64,000 nucleotides of DNA from Microbacterium candidum (GCF_030315975.1 NZ_JASXSZ010000003.1:580617-644616), one strand, 5' to 3'. Counted from the first letter of the stretch, positions 7,160-15,500 are shown. The notes: a model not told the origin generated them from the letters alone. Translations and numbers: made by a program.

Positions 7160-7936
7160 ATGACGTCTCTCACCGTACCTCGCGTCCGCACCCTCGCGGT
7201 GGGCGCTGCTCTCTCGCTCAGCCTCGGGCTCCTCGCCGGCTGCGCGGCACACGCCCCTGGGGAGCTCGGACGCCTCCAGCAGATCCTGGAGACCTGCCCG
7301 AAGGACCAGCCGATCAACGCCTACGTCACGACCGACGGCACGGGCACCAGCCAGGACCAGGCGATCACCACCGAGCGCCTGAAGTCCATCCGCACGGTCG
7401 TCGACCGTGTCGCCGTCTGTGGCGGCCACCTCACGGTCACCGCGTTCGGCACCAACTCTGTCACTGCGCCGATCCTCGACGCCGACATCACCGTCGACGG
7501 CGCGACCCCCAACGCGCGCCTGCGCCGCGTGCCGAAGGTGACGGAGGAGGTGATGGCGCAGGTCACGAAGAACTACGACGCGGCCATCGCCGCGCTGCCG
7601 CGGCAGGGGACAGACGTGACCGGCCTGTATCGGCTGTTCGGGGAGGCGAAGGCCGAGCGCCCCGGCCAGCGGCTGGAGGTGTTCGTCCTCACCGACGGCC
7701 TCACCAACCAGGGCGTGAACATCGACCGCTCCCTCAGTACCGCCGAGGCGACCGCGCTCGCCGACACGGTGTCGGTGCCGGACCTGTCGGGCTCCTCGAT
7801 CTCTGTGGTGGGGATCGGGCGGGTCGCCGGGAACCCGGTGCCGTCGACCTTCATCGACGGGCTCAAGGCGTTCTACACCCGCCTGTGCGAGAAGACCGGC
7901 GCTGACCAGTGCCTCGTGGCAACGGACGGGAAGTAA
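7160..7936 (+). CDS. Exported lipoprotein with von Willebrand factor A-like domain
   Basis: 258 residues from ATG 7160, preceded by AAGGAAGGAC. Signal peptide with basic start, hydrophobic core and lipobox LLAGC (Cys at about residue 29), so it should be lipid-anchored outside the membrane. The vWA core starts with AYVTTDGTGTS, a DxTxT form of the MIDAS metal site, and continues through VDRVAVCGGHLTVTAFG to EVFVLTDGLTNQG (third MIDAS loop) and SSISVVGIGRV. Three Cys in the mature part may form a disulfide. It precedes a membrane protein and a second, cytoplasmic vWA protein, suggesting a surface-to-cytoplasm complex. Ligand unknown. Confidence 0.75.
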   Translation: MTSLTVPRVRTLAVGAALSLSLGLLAGCAAHAPGELGRLQQILETCPKDQPINAYVTTDGTGTSQDQAITTERLKSIRTVVDRVAVCGGHLTVTAFGTNSVTAPILDADITVDGATPNARLRRVPKVTEEVMAQVTKNYDAAIAALPRQGTDVTGLYRLFGEAKAERPGQRLEVFVLTDGLTNQGVNIDRSLSTAEATALADTVSVPDLSGSSISVVGIGRVAGNPVPSTFIDGLKAFYTRLCEKTGADQCLVATDGK

Positions 7937-7941
7937 CGACG

Positions 7942-9012
7942 ATGCGCACCCCCAACGACCCGATGGTTGCAGCACTGGAAGCCGAGAGCAGGGCAGAGCA
8001 GATCGCGCTCCCCCGTATCGACGAAGCCGCCGCCGTCCCGCGCCCCGCGAGCATCGGCACGACCTACGCCGAGCTGGAGAACGAGGCGCTGGAGGACGAG
8101 CAGCCCAAGCTGTTCGCCGCCTCCGGTACCGAGCTCTCTCGTACCCCGAACGCCGAAGCGGCGGGCCTCGCGCCCGCCGCGGAGGCGGGGCAGCGCCTCG
8201 CGGATGGGCACGTCCCGATCCTCGAAGCCACCGAACGGCGCGTCGTGGCCATCACCGATGCTCTGGCGTCGTATCGGCGTCGCCCGCCGAAGGCAGCCCG
8301 CTGGCACTACGCCACCAAGTCCGCGCTGCTCATCGGCGACGTCACCGGCATCGCCGGGGCAGCGATTTGGATGGGTGAGGTGCCCGTCATGGCCGTCATC
8401 ATGGCGATCTCCGCAGCAACCGCTGCCGTGACCGCCGGCCTATCCGGAGCCGAGGTGCGCGACGTCCGCAACCGTGAGCGCCGCGCTCGCCCCGCCGAAG
8501 ATCTCGCGCAGGCGCAGCAGCCGTTCGCGCACCTCTTTCGGGCCCCCGACCGTGGCTGGCCGTTCGTGAAGGCACTCGTGTGGGTGTCCGTCGCCGTGGC
8601 CGCCACGATCGCGACCGGCATCTTCGCCCTCCGCGCCACCATCGACGACCCCGTCGTCGGGTTGGTGTTCGGCGGGTTCGCGGCTGCCATCGCGGCTGCC
8701 AGCTGGATCGAGTCCTACATGTACGCGGACGACATCGCGGACCTGCTGGACAACACCAGGGCGGACTACGAACGCGAGATCCTGCGGCACCAGACGCTGG
8801 GCGCGAGCACACCGTGGCGACGCCGCGAAGAAGCCCTCGTCGAGGCGGAGTCCATCACCACCGAACACAGCTACCGGGGTGAAGCGGCGCAGTCCCACCT
8901 GAAGGCGATGCGCTTCGGGATCCTGCGCCGCAACCCCCAGGTCGTGGGCCATGCCCCCGCAGCCGAGAGCCCGGCTACCCACCAGACCGCCCGTCGAGGA
9001 GGTACCAAGTGA
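7942..9012 (+). CDS. Membrane protein between two vWA proteins
   Basis: 356 residues from ATG 7942; an in-frame GTG at 7909 would overlap the lipoprotein gene. Residues ~1-120 are hydrophilic and Ala/Glu-rich, then a pair of membrane segments around IGDVTGIAGAAIWMGEVPVM and MAVIMAISAATAAVTAGLSG, a ~40-residue loop, a second pair around VWVSVAVAATIATGIFALRA and VVGLVFGGFAAAIAAASWIE, and a ~90-residue charged cytoplasmic tail. No recognised family. It ends with a GTGA overlap with the second vWA gene, so the three products are probably made in fixed proportion and may form one complex. Confidence 0.7.
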   Translation: MRTPNDPMVAALEAESRAEQIALPRIDEAAAVPRPASIGTTYAELENEALEDEQPKLFAASGTELSRTPNAEAAGLAPAAEAGQRLADGHVPILEATERRVVAITDALASYRRRPPKAARWHYATKSALLIGDVTGIAGAAIWMGEVPVMAVIMAISAATAAVTAGLSGAEVRDVRNRERRARPAEDLAQAQQPFAHLFRAPDRGWPFVKALVWVSVAVAATIATGIFALRATIDDPVVGLVFGGFAAAIAAASWIESYMYADDIADLLDNTRADYEREILRHQTLGASTPWRRREEALVEAESITTEHSYRGEAAQSHLKAMRFGILRRNPQVVGHAPAAESPATHQTARRGGTK

Positions 9013-9737
9013 CCCCGCACATCCATCCCTCCGGCGTCCTCCCGGGCGGCATCCTGCCGCTCCGCGCCGAACGCTACGAGAAGCAGCCCTGGGTCGAGCT
9101 CGGCTGGCCCGGCTTGGACCCGAAGGCCCCCTGTATCGACATCCTGGTCTTCGACGACTCCGGCTCCGTTACCGCGGCCCACGGTGCTGATCCGGTCGGC
9201 AGCCGGTTCACCGAGGCGAAGCATGCCATCGCGAACGTCGCCCAGTGGACGCACACCCGCCGATCCAAGATCGCAGTGCTGCACTTCGATCACCCGCATG
9301 GAGCTTCGGGCGTCCACCCGCTGACCGAGCGGCGCCTGCAGCAGAAGCTCGACCCGTCGCTCCGGACGCCGCGGATGGGCAACGGTACGAGCGACCTCAG
9401 TCCGAGCCTCGCCGAGGCTGAACGACTGGCCGAAGCCCACCCTGACCACGACACACGGCTGACGGTGTTCTCGGACTTCGAGCTGACGGATGCCGATCCC
9501 GGTGCAGTGCTGACCCGGCTGGAGAACTTCCCTGGCCTGGTGCACGCGGTCGTCCTCGGCCGCAACGCGCCGCTCGATCTGGATGCCGCGGCGAACATCA
9601 CCGTCACCCCGCTCAGCGAGCGCGACGCACCCGGGACGTTCGCCGCCGCGATCCACCGGTCGCTGACCGCCACCCGACGCGCGGCCCGCTACTCGGTGGT
9701 TCACAGCCCGCGTGGCGGACGGCAGTTGCTGCCATGA
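9009..9737 (+). CDS. Cytoplasmic vWA-domain protein with intact MIDAS
   Basis: 242 residues, GTG start after GAGGAGG, overlapping the preceding stop. IDILVFDDSGSVTAAHG gives the DxSxS metal-binding motif (about residues 49-53), NGTSDLSPSL the MIDAS Thr, and LTVFSDFELTDAD the third loop. No signal peptide or membrane helix, so it is the cytoplasmic counterpart of the lipoprotein at 7160. Proteins of this fold act as metal-dependent scaffolds in toxin, tellurite-resistance and MoxR-type systems, but no ATPase partner is adjacent. Function within the element unknown. Confidence 0.75.
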   Translation: MTPHIHPSGVLPGGILPLRAERYEKQPWVELGWPGLDPKAPCIDILVFDDSGSVTAAHGADPVGSRFTEAKHAIANVAQWTHTRRSKIAVLHFDHPHGASGVHPLTERRLQQKLDPSLRTPRMGNGTSDLSPSLAEAERLAEAHPDHDTRLTVFSDFELTDADPGAVLTRLENFPGLVHAVVLGRNAPLDLDAAANITVTPLSERDAPGTFAAAIHRSLTATRRAARYSVVHSPRGGRQLLP

Positions 9738-9895
9738 CGCCGCCGGCCACCGTCTCCTGCCTGCACCAGTCGCAGACCCTCCGCAGGCGAATCTCACCCC
9801 CGTTGTCGAGCGACTCGCTCATTGACAGCCAGACCCGATCCGTTCTTACTCATCCGTCTGCCCGCCGTAACCACGGGCGAGGAAGGAGACTCACC

Positions 9896-10573
9896 ATGTC
9901 CAAGACCACGATCACCACGACGGACCGCAGCCCGGCGCCCGGCATCGAGAGCACGCCCGAGCAGGTGGCCGCACCGCAGCGGTTCGGCTGCATCATGGCG
10001 GATCCGCCCTGGATGATCCAGCAGACCGGGGCTCGCGGCGCCAGCGAGCACTACGACCTCATGACCCTCGACCAGATCAAGGGCATGGGCGACGCGATCA
10101 AGGCCCTCACAGAGGACGACGCCCACCTCTGGCTCTGGGTGACCAACGCCACGCTCCGCGACGGCTACGACGTCATGGAGGCCTGGGGCTTCACCCCGCG
10201 CTCCCCGCTGACCTGGGTCAAGCCGCGGTTCACGCTGGGGAACTACCTCCGGAACGCTACAGAGCACGTCCTGTTCGGGACCCGTGGCAAGGCGCCGGTG
10301 CAGTTCCGGTCACAGCCGACCTGGGCGTACTGGCCGCTGCTCGAGCACTCCGTGAAGCCGGATGAGATCTACAGCGTCGTCGACAGGGTGTCGGGACGGG
10401 ACACCAAGAAGCTCGAGCTCTTCGCCCGCCGCCAGCCGCCGGTGCCGAACTGGTCGGTGTGGGGCAACGAGATCGAGAGCGACGTGTCGCTCGCGCGGTG
10501 GGGGTACCCCGTGCCCTCCGACTACTCCCGGCAGGACGCTCCGACTCCGCTCGCCAACGAGAGCGAGGAGTGA
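9896..10573 (+). CDS. MT-A70 family N6-adenine methyltransferase
   Basis: 225 residues from ATG 9896 with GGAAGGAG at good spacing; an in-frame ATG at 9734 would overlap the vWA stop, but the added 54 residues look non-coding. FGCIMADPPWMIQQ contains the DPPW catalytic motif (about residues 37-40), and LWLWVTNA, WGFTPRSPLTWVKP and THEHVLF-like ATEHVLFGTRG match the MT-A70/IME4 SAM-dependent fold. It would methylate adenine in DNA, or possibly RNA, and could protect the element from host restriction or mark it. Phage and plasmid MT-A70 enzymes are common. It is followed 3 bp later by a membrane protein gene. Confidence 0.88.
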   Translation: MSKTTITTTDRSPAPGIESTPEQVAAPQRFGCIMADPPWMIQQTGARGASEHYDLMTLDQIKGMGDAIKALTEDDAHLWLWVTNATLRDGYDVMEAWGFTPRSPLTWVKPRFTLGNYLRNATEHVLFGTRGKAPVQFRSQPTWAYWPLLEHSVKPDEIYSVVDRVSGRDTKKLELFARRQPPVPNWSVWGNEIESDVSLARWGYPVPSDYSRQDAPTPLANESEE

Positions 10574-10576
10574 GCC

Positions 10577-10801
10577 GTGTTCTGGGACGACGGAAAGAAG
10601 AAGCCGAACGAGAAGAAGGAGGGGATCATGACCAGGCTCTTCCAGGCCTGCCTGCTGCTGCTCGGGTGCGTCATCGCGCTGGCCATCGCGGTGCACCTGC
10701 TGGCCCAGTTCTGGGGCTGGCTCGTTCTGCTCGTCGCCATCGCACTGCTCATCGGCGCGGGCGTCTGGGTCGCCCGCTGGTGGCGAGATCGGCGGTGGTG
10801 A
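10577..10801 (+). CDS. Small two-helix membrane protein
   Basis: 74 residues from GTG 10577 (GAGGAG 6 bases upstream); ATG 10628, behind GGAGGGG, would give 57 residues. A Lys-rich cytoplasmic N-terminus (DDGKKKPNEKKEG) precedes two hydrophobic segments around LLLLGCVIALAIAVHLLAQF and VLLVAIALLIGAGVWVAR, ending in WWRDRRW. It lies between the methyltransferase and transfer genes. Likely a small accessory membrane factor of transfer; no family recognised. Confidence 0.6.
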   Translation: MFWDDGKKKPNEKKEGIMTRLFQACLLLLGCVIALAIAVHLLAQFWGWLVLLVAIALLIGAGVWVARWWRDRRW

Positions 10802-10803
10802 GC

Positions 10804-10965
10804 ATGAGCACGATCACCTCTGTCGAGTCGTTGCGGAATGAACAACACCCCTTGACAGACCGGGCCCATTCCCTCATAAACGGTCGTCCCCTCAACGACG
10901 GCTGCTCCGGAGCGGCGACCGGCGAGGCGTTCATCAACAACCAGGAAGGAGGTGACCTCACATGA
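10804..10965 (+). CDS. Possible 53-residue protein upstream of the transfer genes
   Basis: ATG 10804 follows GGTGGTGAG two bases after the previous stop, and its TGA overlaps the next ATG (ATGA at 10962). The product (MSTITSVESLRNEQ... ENNQ-like Asn/Gln tail ...GGDLT) is featureless and a promoter candidate sits inside, so this may be a leader segment rather than a gene. The double junction with its neighbours is the main argument for translation. Confidence 0.35.
   Translation: MSTITSVESLRNEQHPLTDRAHSLINGRPLNDGCSGAATGEAFINNQEGGDLT
10852..10880 (+). promoter_or_regulatory. Promoter candidate for the transfer operon
   Basis: TTGACA (10852-10857), 17 bases, CATAAA (10875-10880), about 75 bp before the strongly led gene at 10962 (AGGAGGTGA). 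It would drive the coupling-protein operon independently of the methyltransferase genes. Confidence 0.5.
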
Positions 10966-11183
10966 CCAACAGAGCCAAGCGACGCAGCCACCCGAAGCGG
11001 AACCGCCGGGTGTGGGTGAACTCCGAGCTCAACCACGACCTGCGTCCCGCACAGATCGCGACCATCATCACCAGGGCGGGCCTCGAACAGGCGCGTCGCG
11101 AAGCCCTCGCCCGAGCAGAGCACGAAGCCCGCTCGAGTCGTGAGGTCGCCGCCGTGACGACCACGGAGACGGATCATGCCTAA
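10962..11183 (+). CDS. 73-residue basic protein preceding the coupling protein
   Basis: ATG 10962 behind AGGAAGGAGGTGA, the strongest ribosome site in the element. The N-terminus is very basic (TNRAKRRSHPKRNRRVWV), then VNSELNHDLRPAQIATIITR and a helix GLEQARREALARAEHEARSS. A basic head with a following helix suggests nucleic-acid binding, as in small mobilisation accessory proteins. Its end overlaps the coupling-protein start by 8 bp. No family recognised. Confidence 0.6.
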   Translation: MTNRAKRRSHPKRNRRVWVNSELNHDLRPAQIATIITRAGLEQARREALARAEHEARSSREVAAVTTTETDHA

Positions 11184-13338
11184 GCCGTTCGTCTTCACCC
11201 GCATCTACCTGTCGCGTCCCGTTGATGCAGATGCACTCGAACACCTGACGCATCGCCTCATGGCATCCGATGTACCGCGGCCTCTCGCGTTGGAGGTGCG
11301 TGGCCAGGACGACGGCATCCAATACGTCCTCGGGTGCGCACCGACCGCGGTGCACGAGTTGAAGCACCTGTTCGTGAGCTTCATCCCAGGCATCAGCTTC
11401 GGCCCCGCCGACCGCACGCCGGTCATCGCGGCGGGGAACGTCGTCGCCCCGAGGAACGGGCTGCCACTCGCGCAGCCGACACCGGAGACGCTCGCTGGGA
11501 GCATCTACGCGGCGCTGGATCGCCGGAAGACCGGCGAGTCCATCGTCGTCCAAGTGATCCTCGGCCGGGCACACGCACCTACCTATGTATCGTCCGGCGT
11601 CGCTGACCCGCACCAATCCATGCCGCACCGCCTGTGGCGTGGGACACGGGCCGCGGGCAGTGACGTGCGGCGGAAGCTCGCCGACCACACCAGCAGCAGC
11701 CGCCTCGACGTGACACTCCGGCTTGGCGTCGCCGGACCGGACGCAGAGCGCCGCCGTGCCCTCGTTTACTCACTGTTCGGAGCCGTGCAGCAGCTCCAAG
11801 CACCGGGGGTTACGCTGCACCTGAGCCGCGAGACCGCCGTCCGGGTGAATCTGGCTCAAGTGGGAAGGGCAGGACTGAGCCTCACGGCCCATGACCTTGC
11901 CGCTGTCGTTGGTTGGCCGGTCGGCACGCGTGACTATCCCGGTGTCGATCCGTTGCACCCGAAGCGCCTGCCCGTGCCCACTGGCGTGACGTCGAAGGAA
12001 AGCCTATTCGCCGTCGGGACAGCTCCCGGCCCGGAGCGACTGGTCGGGCTGACGGCAGAAGCGCGTCTGAGCCATCTGTCCGTCATGGCGCCGACCGGCT
12101 CGGGCAAGTCGGAAGCTGTGCTCGCCCCGCTGCTGCTGTCGGACGTCGCGGCAGGACGCCCGGTCGTTCTCGTCGACCCGAAGGGCCAGCTGGTGGAGTT
12201 CCTGACGGACTGCCTCGGCCCCGAGGTCGCTGAGCGCCTCGAGATTTTCAACCCCGCCGACTTCGAAGGCACCGCCCGCTTCAACCCGCTCGATGCCCGT
12301 GGTCGTGATGCTTACGCCGTCGTCGATGGCTGCATGGCAGTGTTCAAGGCCGTCTTCAAGGAGGGTTGGGGACCTCGGACCGAAGACATCCTGCACTCAG
12401 CCTGCCTCAGCTTGGCCATCGATGGGCAGCGGCGGAACAAGCCGCACACCCTGCTCGACATCCCGACACTCCTCACTGACGATGCCTTCCGCCGCTCCGC
12501 CGTCGGGTCGATCGCGGACGAGGTGGAGATCGCCCGGTTCTGGGCCCGCTACGACGGCATGAGTCCGGCGCAGCGGGAGCACGAGATCAGTGCCCCAATG
12601 AACAAGCTCAGACGCTATCTCATGCGAAAGGGCGTGACCGCCGTCCTCGGCGACCCAGACCCCGCCTTCCGGCTCCGCGACATCTGGAAGACCGACAAGA
12701 TAGTGCTCGTCGCGCTCAACGACGGCCTGTCCGGCGTGCAGACCAGCCAGCTCGTCGGCGGCTTCATCTGCGCCGAGGTCTTCATGGCCGCCCAGGAGCG
12801 CGCCGCGGAGAAGGACCCGAAGAAGACCCCGGGGTTCGTGTACGTCGACGAAGTGCGCAAGTTCCTGCACCTGCCACTCCCGATCGGTGAAGCGCTGGAA
12901 ATCTGCCGCAGCTACGGCGTCGGCTGGGCCCTCTTCGGCCAGGGGTACTACCAACTCTCCGGCGACCTCGCCGACGCCGTCAGCGAGAACACCAAGAGCA
13001 AGATCACCTTCGCCGCCGGCCAGAAGGAAGCGCGGCTCATCGCGAAGCAGACCACCCAGTTCACAGCCGATGACGTCCTCCAGCTCCCCAAATACGAGAT
13101 CTACGCCAGCCTGCTCACGGGTGGCGGCTCGAGCGGCTGGTTCTCGGCCCGCACGCTGCCACCACCCAGCAGGCTCGGCCACGGCGCGGCACTGCTCCAT
13201 GCATCGCGCCAACGGCACCAGCCGCCGCCCAAACTCTCGCCCTCGTCGTCTCCGATGCCTGAGCCCTCGCAATCCCAGGCATCCGACGAAGCGGCGACGA
13301 AAACGAGCGCCCCACATGTGAAGCGGAGACGAACATGA
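11176..13338 (+). CDS. TraG/VirD4-type conjugative coupling protein
   Basis: 720 residues. After a ~290-residue N-terminal region without clear membrane helices comes LSVMAPTGSGKSEAVLAPLL, the Walker A motif (about residues 311-318), then VVLVDPKGQLVEFL, and the Walker B-like GFVYVDEVRKFLHLPL (about residue 558), ending with SKSKITFAAGQKEARLIAKQ and FSARTLPPP. This is the TraD/TraG NTPase that brings DNA to the transfer channel. The lack of N-terminal membrane anchors is usual for the soluble actinobacterial type, where a small membrane protein may replace them. It overlaps genes at both ends (8 bp before, ATGA after). No VirB4 or relaxase is visible in the window. Confidence 0.85.
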   Translation: MPKPFVFTRIYLSRPVDADALEHLTHRLMASDVPRPLALEVRGQDDGIQYVLGCAPTAVHELKHLFVSFIPGISFGPADRTPVIAAGNVVAPRNGLPLAQPTPETLAGSIYAALDRRKTGESIVVQVILGRAHAPTYVSSGVADPHQSMPHRLWRGTRAAGSDVRRKLADHTSSSRLDVTLRLGVAGPDAERRRALVYSLFGAVQQLQAPGVTLHLSRETAVRVNLAQVGRAGLSLTAHDLAAVVGWPVGTRDYPGVDPLHPKRLPVPTGVTSKESLFAVGTAPGPERLVGLTAEARLSHLSVMAPTGSGKSEAVLAPLLLSDVAAGRPVVLVDPKGQLVEFLTDCLGPEVAERLEIFNPADFEGTARFNPLDARGRDAYAVVDGCMAVFKAVFKEGWGPRTEDILHSACLSLAIDGQRRNKPHTLLDIPTLLTDDAFRRSAVGSIADEVEIARFWARYDGMSPAQREHEISAPMNKLRRYLMRKGVTAVLGDPDPAFRLRDIWKTDKIVLVALNDGLSGVQTSQLVGGFICAEVFMAAQERAAEKDPKKTPGFVYVDEVRKFLHLPLPIGEALEICRSYGVGWALFGQGYYQLSGDLADAVSENTKSKITFAAGQKEARLIAKQTTQFTADDVLQLPKYEIYASLLTGGGSSGWFSARTLPPPSRLGHGAALLHASRQRHQPPPKLSPSSSPMPEPSQSQASDEAATKTSAPHVKRRRT

Positions 13339-13517
13339 AGGCCTTTAGGGAGCGATTTCGTAAAGCAGACGGTGTACGAGTCGATGCGCCACTCGCAGCA
13401 CTGACTCCCACCGTTCAGCCCCACAGTTTCAGCCCCTCCCAGCCCTTCTGGGATGGAACTCCCGCTCCAATGAGCGGGTCACGGCCCGAGGCCTGGGGCT
13501 GGGGAGGTGCGACGTGA
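13335..13517 (+). CDS. 60-residue protein coupled to both neighbours
   Basis: ATG 13335 overlaps the coupling-protein stop (ATGA) and has GGAG upstream; its TGA overlaps the next GTG (GTGA at 13514). The product starts MKAFRERFRKADGVRVD and then becomes Pro/Ser/Gly-rich (TPTVQPHSFSPSQPFW, AWGWGG). Low complexity makes function unclear, but the two perfect 4-base junctions argue that ribosomes pass through it. It could be a real small protein or a translational bridge that couples the coupling protein to the Replic_Relax gene. Confidence 0.5.
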   Translation: MKAFRERFRKADGVRVDAPLAALTPTVQPHSFSPSQPFWDGTPAPMSGSRPEAWGWGGAT

Positions 13518-14368
13518 CCGACCGCTGGACGCCATACAAGATCGAGCAACTCGAAGCCCACCTCACAGCCCGCGACTCCGAGATCCTTCAGAGCCTCGAG
13601 CAGTTCCGCGCGCTCTCGACACGACTGATCCAGCGGCTGCACTTTCCGGTCGGCGAGCACGGACTGCATCGGACCGAGCGAACCGCCACCAGGCTCTGCA
13701 ACCGTGTCCTGCTCCGCCTCGAAGCCGACGGCTTCATCGCCCGCATAGAAGGCCGCGCGGTCGGCGGCGCCACTCGAGGCTCGGCGGGTACCACCTGGCA
13801 CCTCGCCGCCACCGGCGAACGACTCCTACGCGCCCGCCGAGGCGACCCCAGCAGGCGACGCTACGTCACCCCCTCCCGATCGTTCCTCGCCCACACGCTC
13901 GCCGTCGCAGGCTTCGCCGCCACCGCCAGGGAGCACGAGGCGGCTGGCACGTTCGACATCCTCGAGCTTCACCCCGAGCCGATGTGCTGGCGCACGTTCC
14001 AGACCGCACTCGGCCAGGCGACGCTCAAGCCCGACCTGGCGATCGTCATCGCGAACCCGGACGTCGAGGCCCACGTCTTCGTCGAGATCGACCGCGGTAC
14101 GGAGCATCTGCCCGCGGTGATCAAGAAGAGCCGCGCTTACCAGCAGTACCGGCAGACCGGAATCGAACAGCACCGGAGCGGTGTGTTCCCCGCCGTGCTC
14201 TGGGTCGTGCCCGACGCGGACCGCGCCCGGAGGCTCCGCAACGCCATCCGGCGCGAGCAGGATCTCGACGCCGACCTGTTCACCATCACGGAAACCAGCA
14301 GCGCGATGACCGCGCTCGCAGGCTTCCTCACACCATCAACGCCTACCCGAAAGGAGGTTTCACCATGA
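13514..14368 (+). CDS. Replication-relaxation (Replic_Relax) family protein
   Basis: 284 residues, GTG start in a GTGA overlap. The N-terminal winged helix (TARDSEILQSLEQFRALSTR, IQRLHF, CNRVLLRLEADGFIARIEGR) is followed by WHLAATGERLL and a nuclease-like core SFLAHTLAVAGFAATARE, LKPDLAIVIAN, HVFVEIDRGTEHLPAVIKKS, the D...ExD...K pattern of restriction-like folds seen in this family. Members occur on actinobacterial and firmicute plasmids and integrative elements and are thought to act at the origin during replication or transfer. Direct contact with the element's oriT is a plausible but unproven role. It ends in an ATGA overlap. Confidence 0.8.
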   Translation: MTDRWTPYKIEQLEAHLTARDSEILQSLEQFRALSTRLIQRLHFPVGEHGLHRTERTATRLCNRVLLRLEADGFIARIEGRAVGGATRGSAGTTWHLAATGERLLRARRGDPSRRRYVTPSRSFLAHTLAVAGFAATAREHEAAGTFDILELHPEPMCWRTFQTALGQATLKPDLAIVIANPDVEAHVFVEIDRGTEHLPAVIKKSRAYQQYRQTGIEQHRSGVFPAVLWVVPDADRARRLRNAIRREQDLDADLFTITETSSAMTALAGFLTPSTPTRKEVSP

Positions 14369-14679
14369 CCACAACACCATCAACACTCGACTTCGACCAG
14401 ACGCTCCCAGCGTCCATCGATCAGGCTGACACCGCGCTTGCGATCCTCGACGACTGGAGCGACGGGAACACCGATGTCGCCGACGAGGGCATCGCCCGGC
14501 TCCTCGCCGCGACCATGCACGACGGCCCCGGCACCGCCCTCGAGCATTTCGCTGCTACCGGAGAGCTCGACGCCGAGGCCGCGCTCGCCGAGCTCAACGA
14601 GGTCACCGTACCTCTGGAGCGCGAAGGGTGGGTCGACGCACTCGGCAAGTACATCGTCACCCGAGGAGGCCGATCATGA
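14365..14679 (+). CDS. 104-residue acidic protein of the transfer operon
   Basis: ATG 14365, with AAAGGAGG inside the upstream gene, and ATGA overlaps on both sides. The product is acidic and helical (DFDQTLPASIDQADTALAIL, LLAATMHDGPGTALEHFAAT, EAALAELNEVTV) and ends GKYIVTRGG. No membrane or metal motif. The repeated EHFAATGEL/ELNEV segments resemble small plasmid proteins annotated as hypothetical. Its partner is probably the next gene, with which it is translationally coupled. Function unknown. Confidence 0.6.
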   Translation: MTTTPSTLDFDQTLPASIDQADTALAILDDWSDGNTDVADEGIARLLAATMHDGPGTALEHFAATGELDAEAALAELNEVTVPLEREGWVDALGKYIVTRGGRS

Positions 14680-15500
14680 GCGAGTTCGAACCGAACCATT
14701 CGGCCGAAACGCGACCAGCACCTGAGCGCGCATCGCCAGACTGGCGGCGCTTCGAGGTCGCGCGGGACCGATGGTTGACTCGCATCGCGGATGGCATCGC
14801 CGAAGCGATGGCCACGCATGCCGAGATCGACCTCATGACCGCCCGATGCATCGCACACGTCGTCGGCCGTGCCTACGGGCGTGAGTCCGCCCTCGCAGAC
14901 TTCGGACGCACCGGTGAAGGGTCGTACCTGGCGCTTCGCGACGAATACCTCGACATCTACAGCGACGCCCGCGCGGATGCCATCACCAAGGAGTGGATCG
15001 ACTGGCTCGGCACCTTCCTGGTACAGCGAGAGAAGCTGGGCAGCGGGCGCCAATTCATGAACGAGCACCTGCCGCCCAAGCTCGAACGACTCCTCGTCGC
15101 AACTGGCGTCGAGGTAGGCGACTGGTACTTCACCGTCCACGTCCCCGCATCGCTCGACGGCACGCAGATCGAAGGGCTCCAGGAAGAGCTCACGAATCTT
15201 CGGCTCGACGAAGACGAAGCACTTCAGGCGTATCTGTCTCTCCCGGACGTTGACGCCAACACCGACATGCTCATGGAGTCGTTCCACGAGAACTTCGTCG
15301 CCACCTTCACCAGCTCCGAAGACGCCGTGCATGGTCTCTGCGAGATCGACGAGTGGGAGAAGGAAGTCAACGAGTTCGCTGCCGAGCGCGGACTGTTCAT
15401 CGACCAGTACTCCGTCGACTACGAAGCACTCCACGATCGTCTGCGCGATGGTTACGACCTTGTCGAGTGGAAGGACCACGTCCATGTCTTCTACAAGTAG
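14676..15500 (+). CDS. 274-residue acidic protein of the transfer operon
   Basis: ATG 14676 overlaps the previous stop (ATGA) behind GAGG; a longer frame from 14628 has no support. The protein is strongly acidic, with Asp/Glu-rich helices (LRLDEDEALQAYLSLPDVD, IDEWEKEVNEFAAERGLF) and aromatic-rich ends (YDLVEWKDHVHVFYK). Acidic, DNA-mimic-like composition recalls antirestriction proteins, but no ArdA motif can be identified. Its last 17 bases overlap the next small gene. Function unknown. Confidence 0.6.
   Translation: MSEFEPNHSAETRPAPERASPDWRRFEVARDRWLTRIADGIAEAMATHAEIDLMTARCIAHVVGRAYGRESALADFGRTGEGSYLALRDEYLDIYSDARADAITKEWIDWLGTFLVQREKLGSGRQFMNEHLPPKLERLLVATGVEVGDWYFTVHVPASLDGTQIEGLQEELTNLRLDEDEALQAYLSLPDVDANTDMLMESFHENFVATFTSSEDAVHGLCEIDEWEKEVNEFAAERGLFIDQYSVDYEALHDRLRDGYDLVEWKDHVHVFYK

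Noticed and set aside
9734..9895. Extension of the MT-A70 gene to an ATG that overlaps the vWA stop, and a TTGACA at 9822
   Set aside because: The 54 added residues look non-coding and ATG 9896 has GGAAGGAG. The TTGACA has no acceptable -10 box at 16-18 bp.
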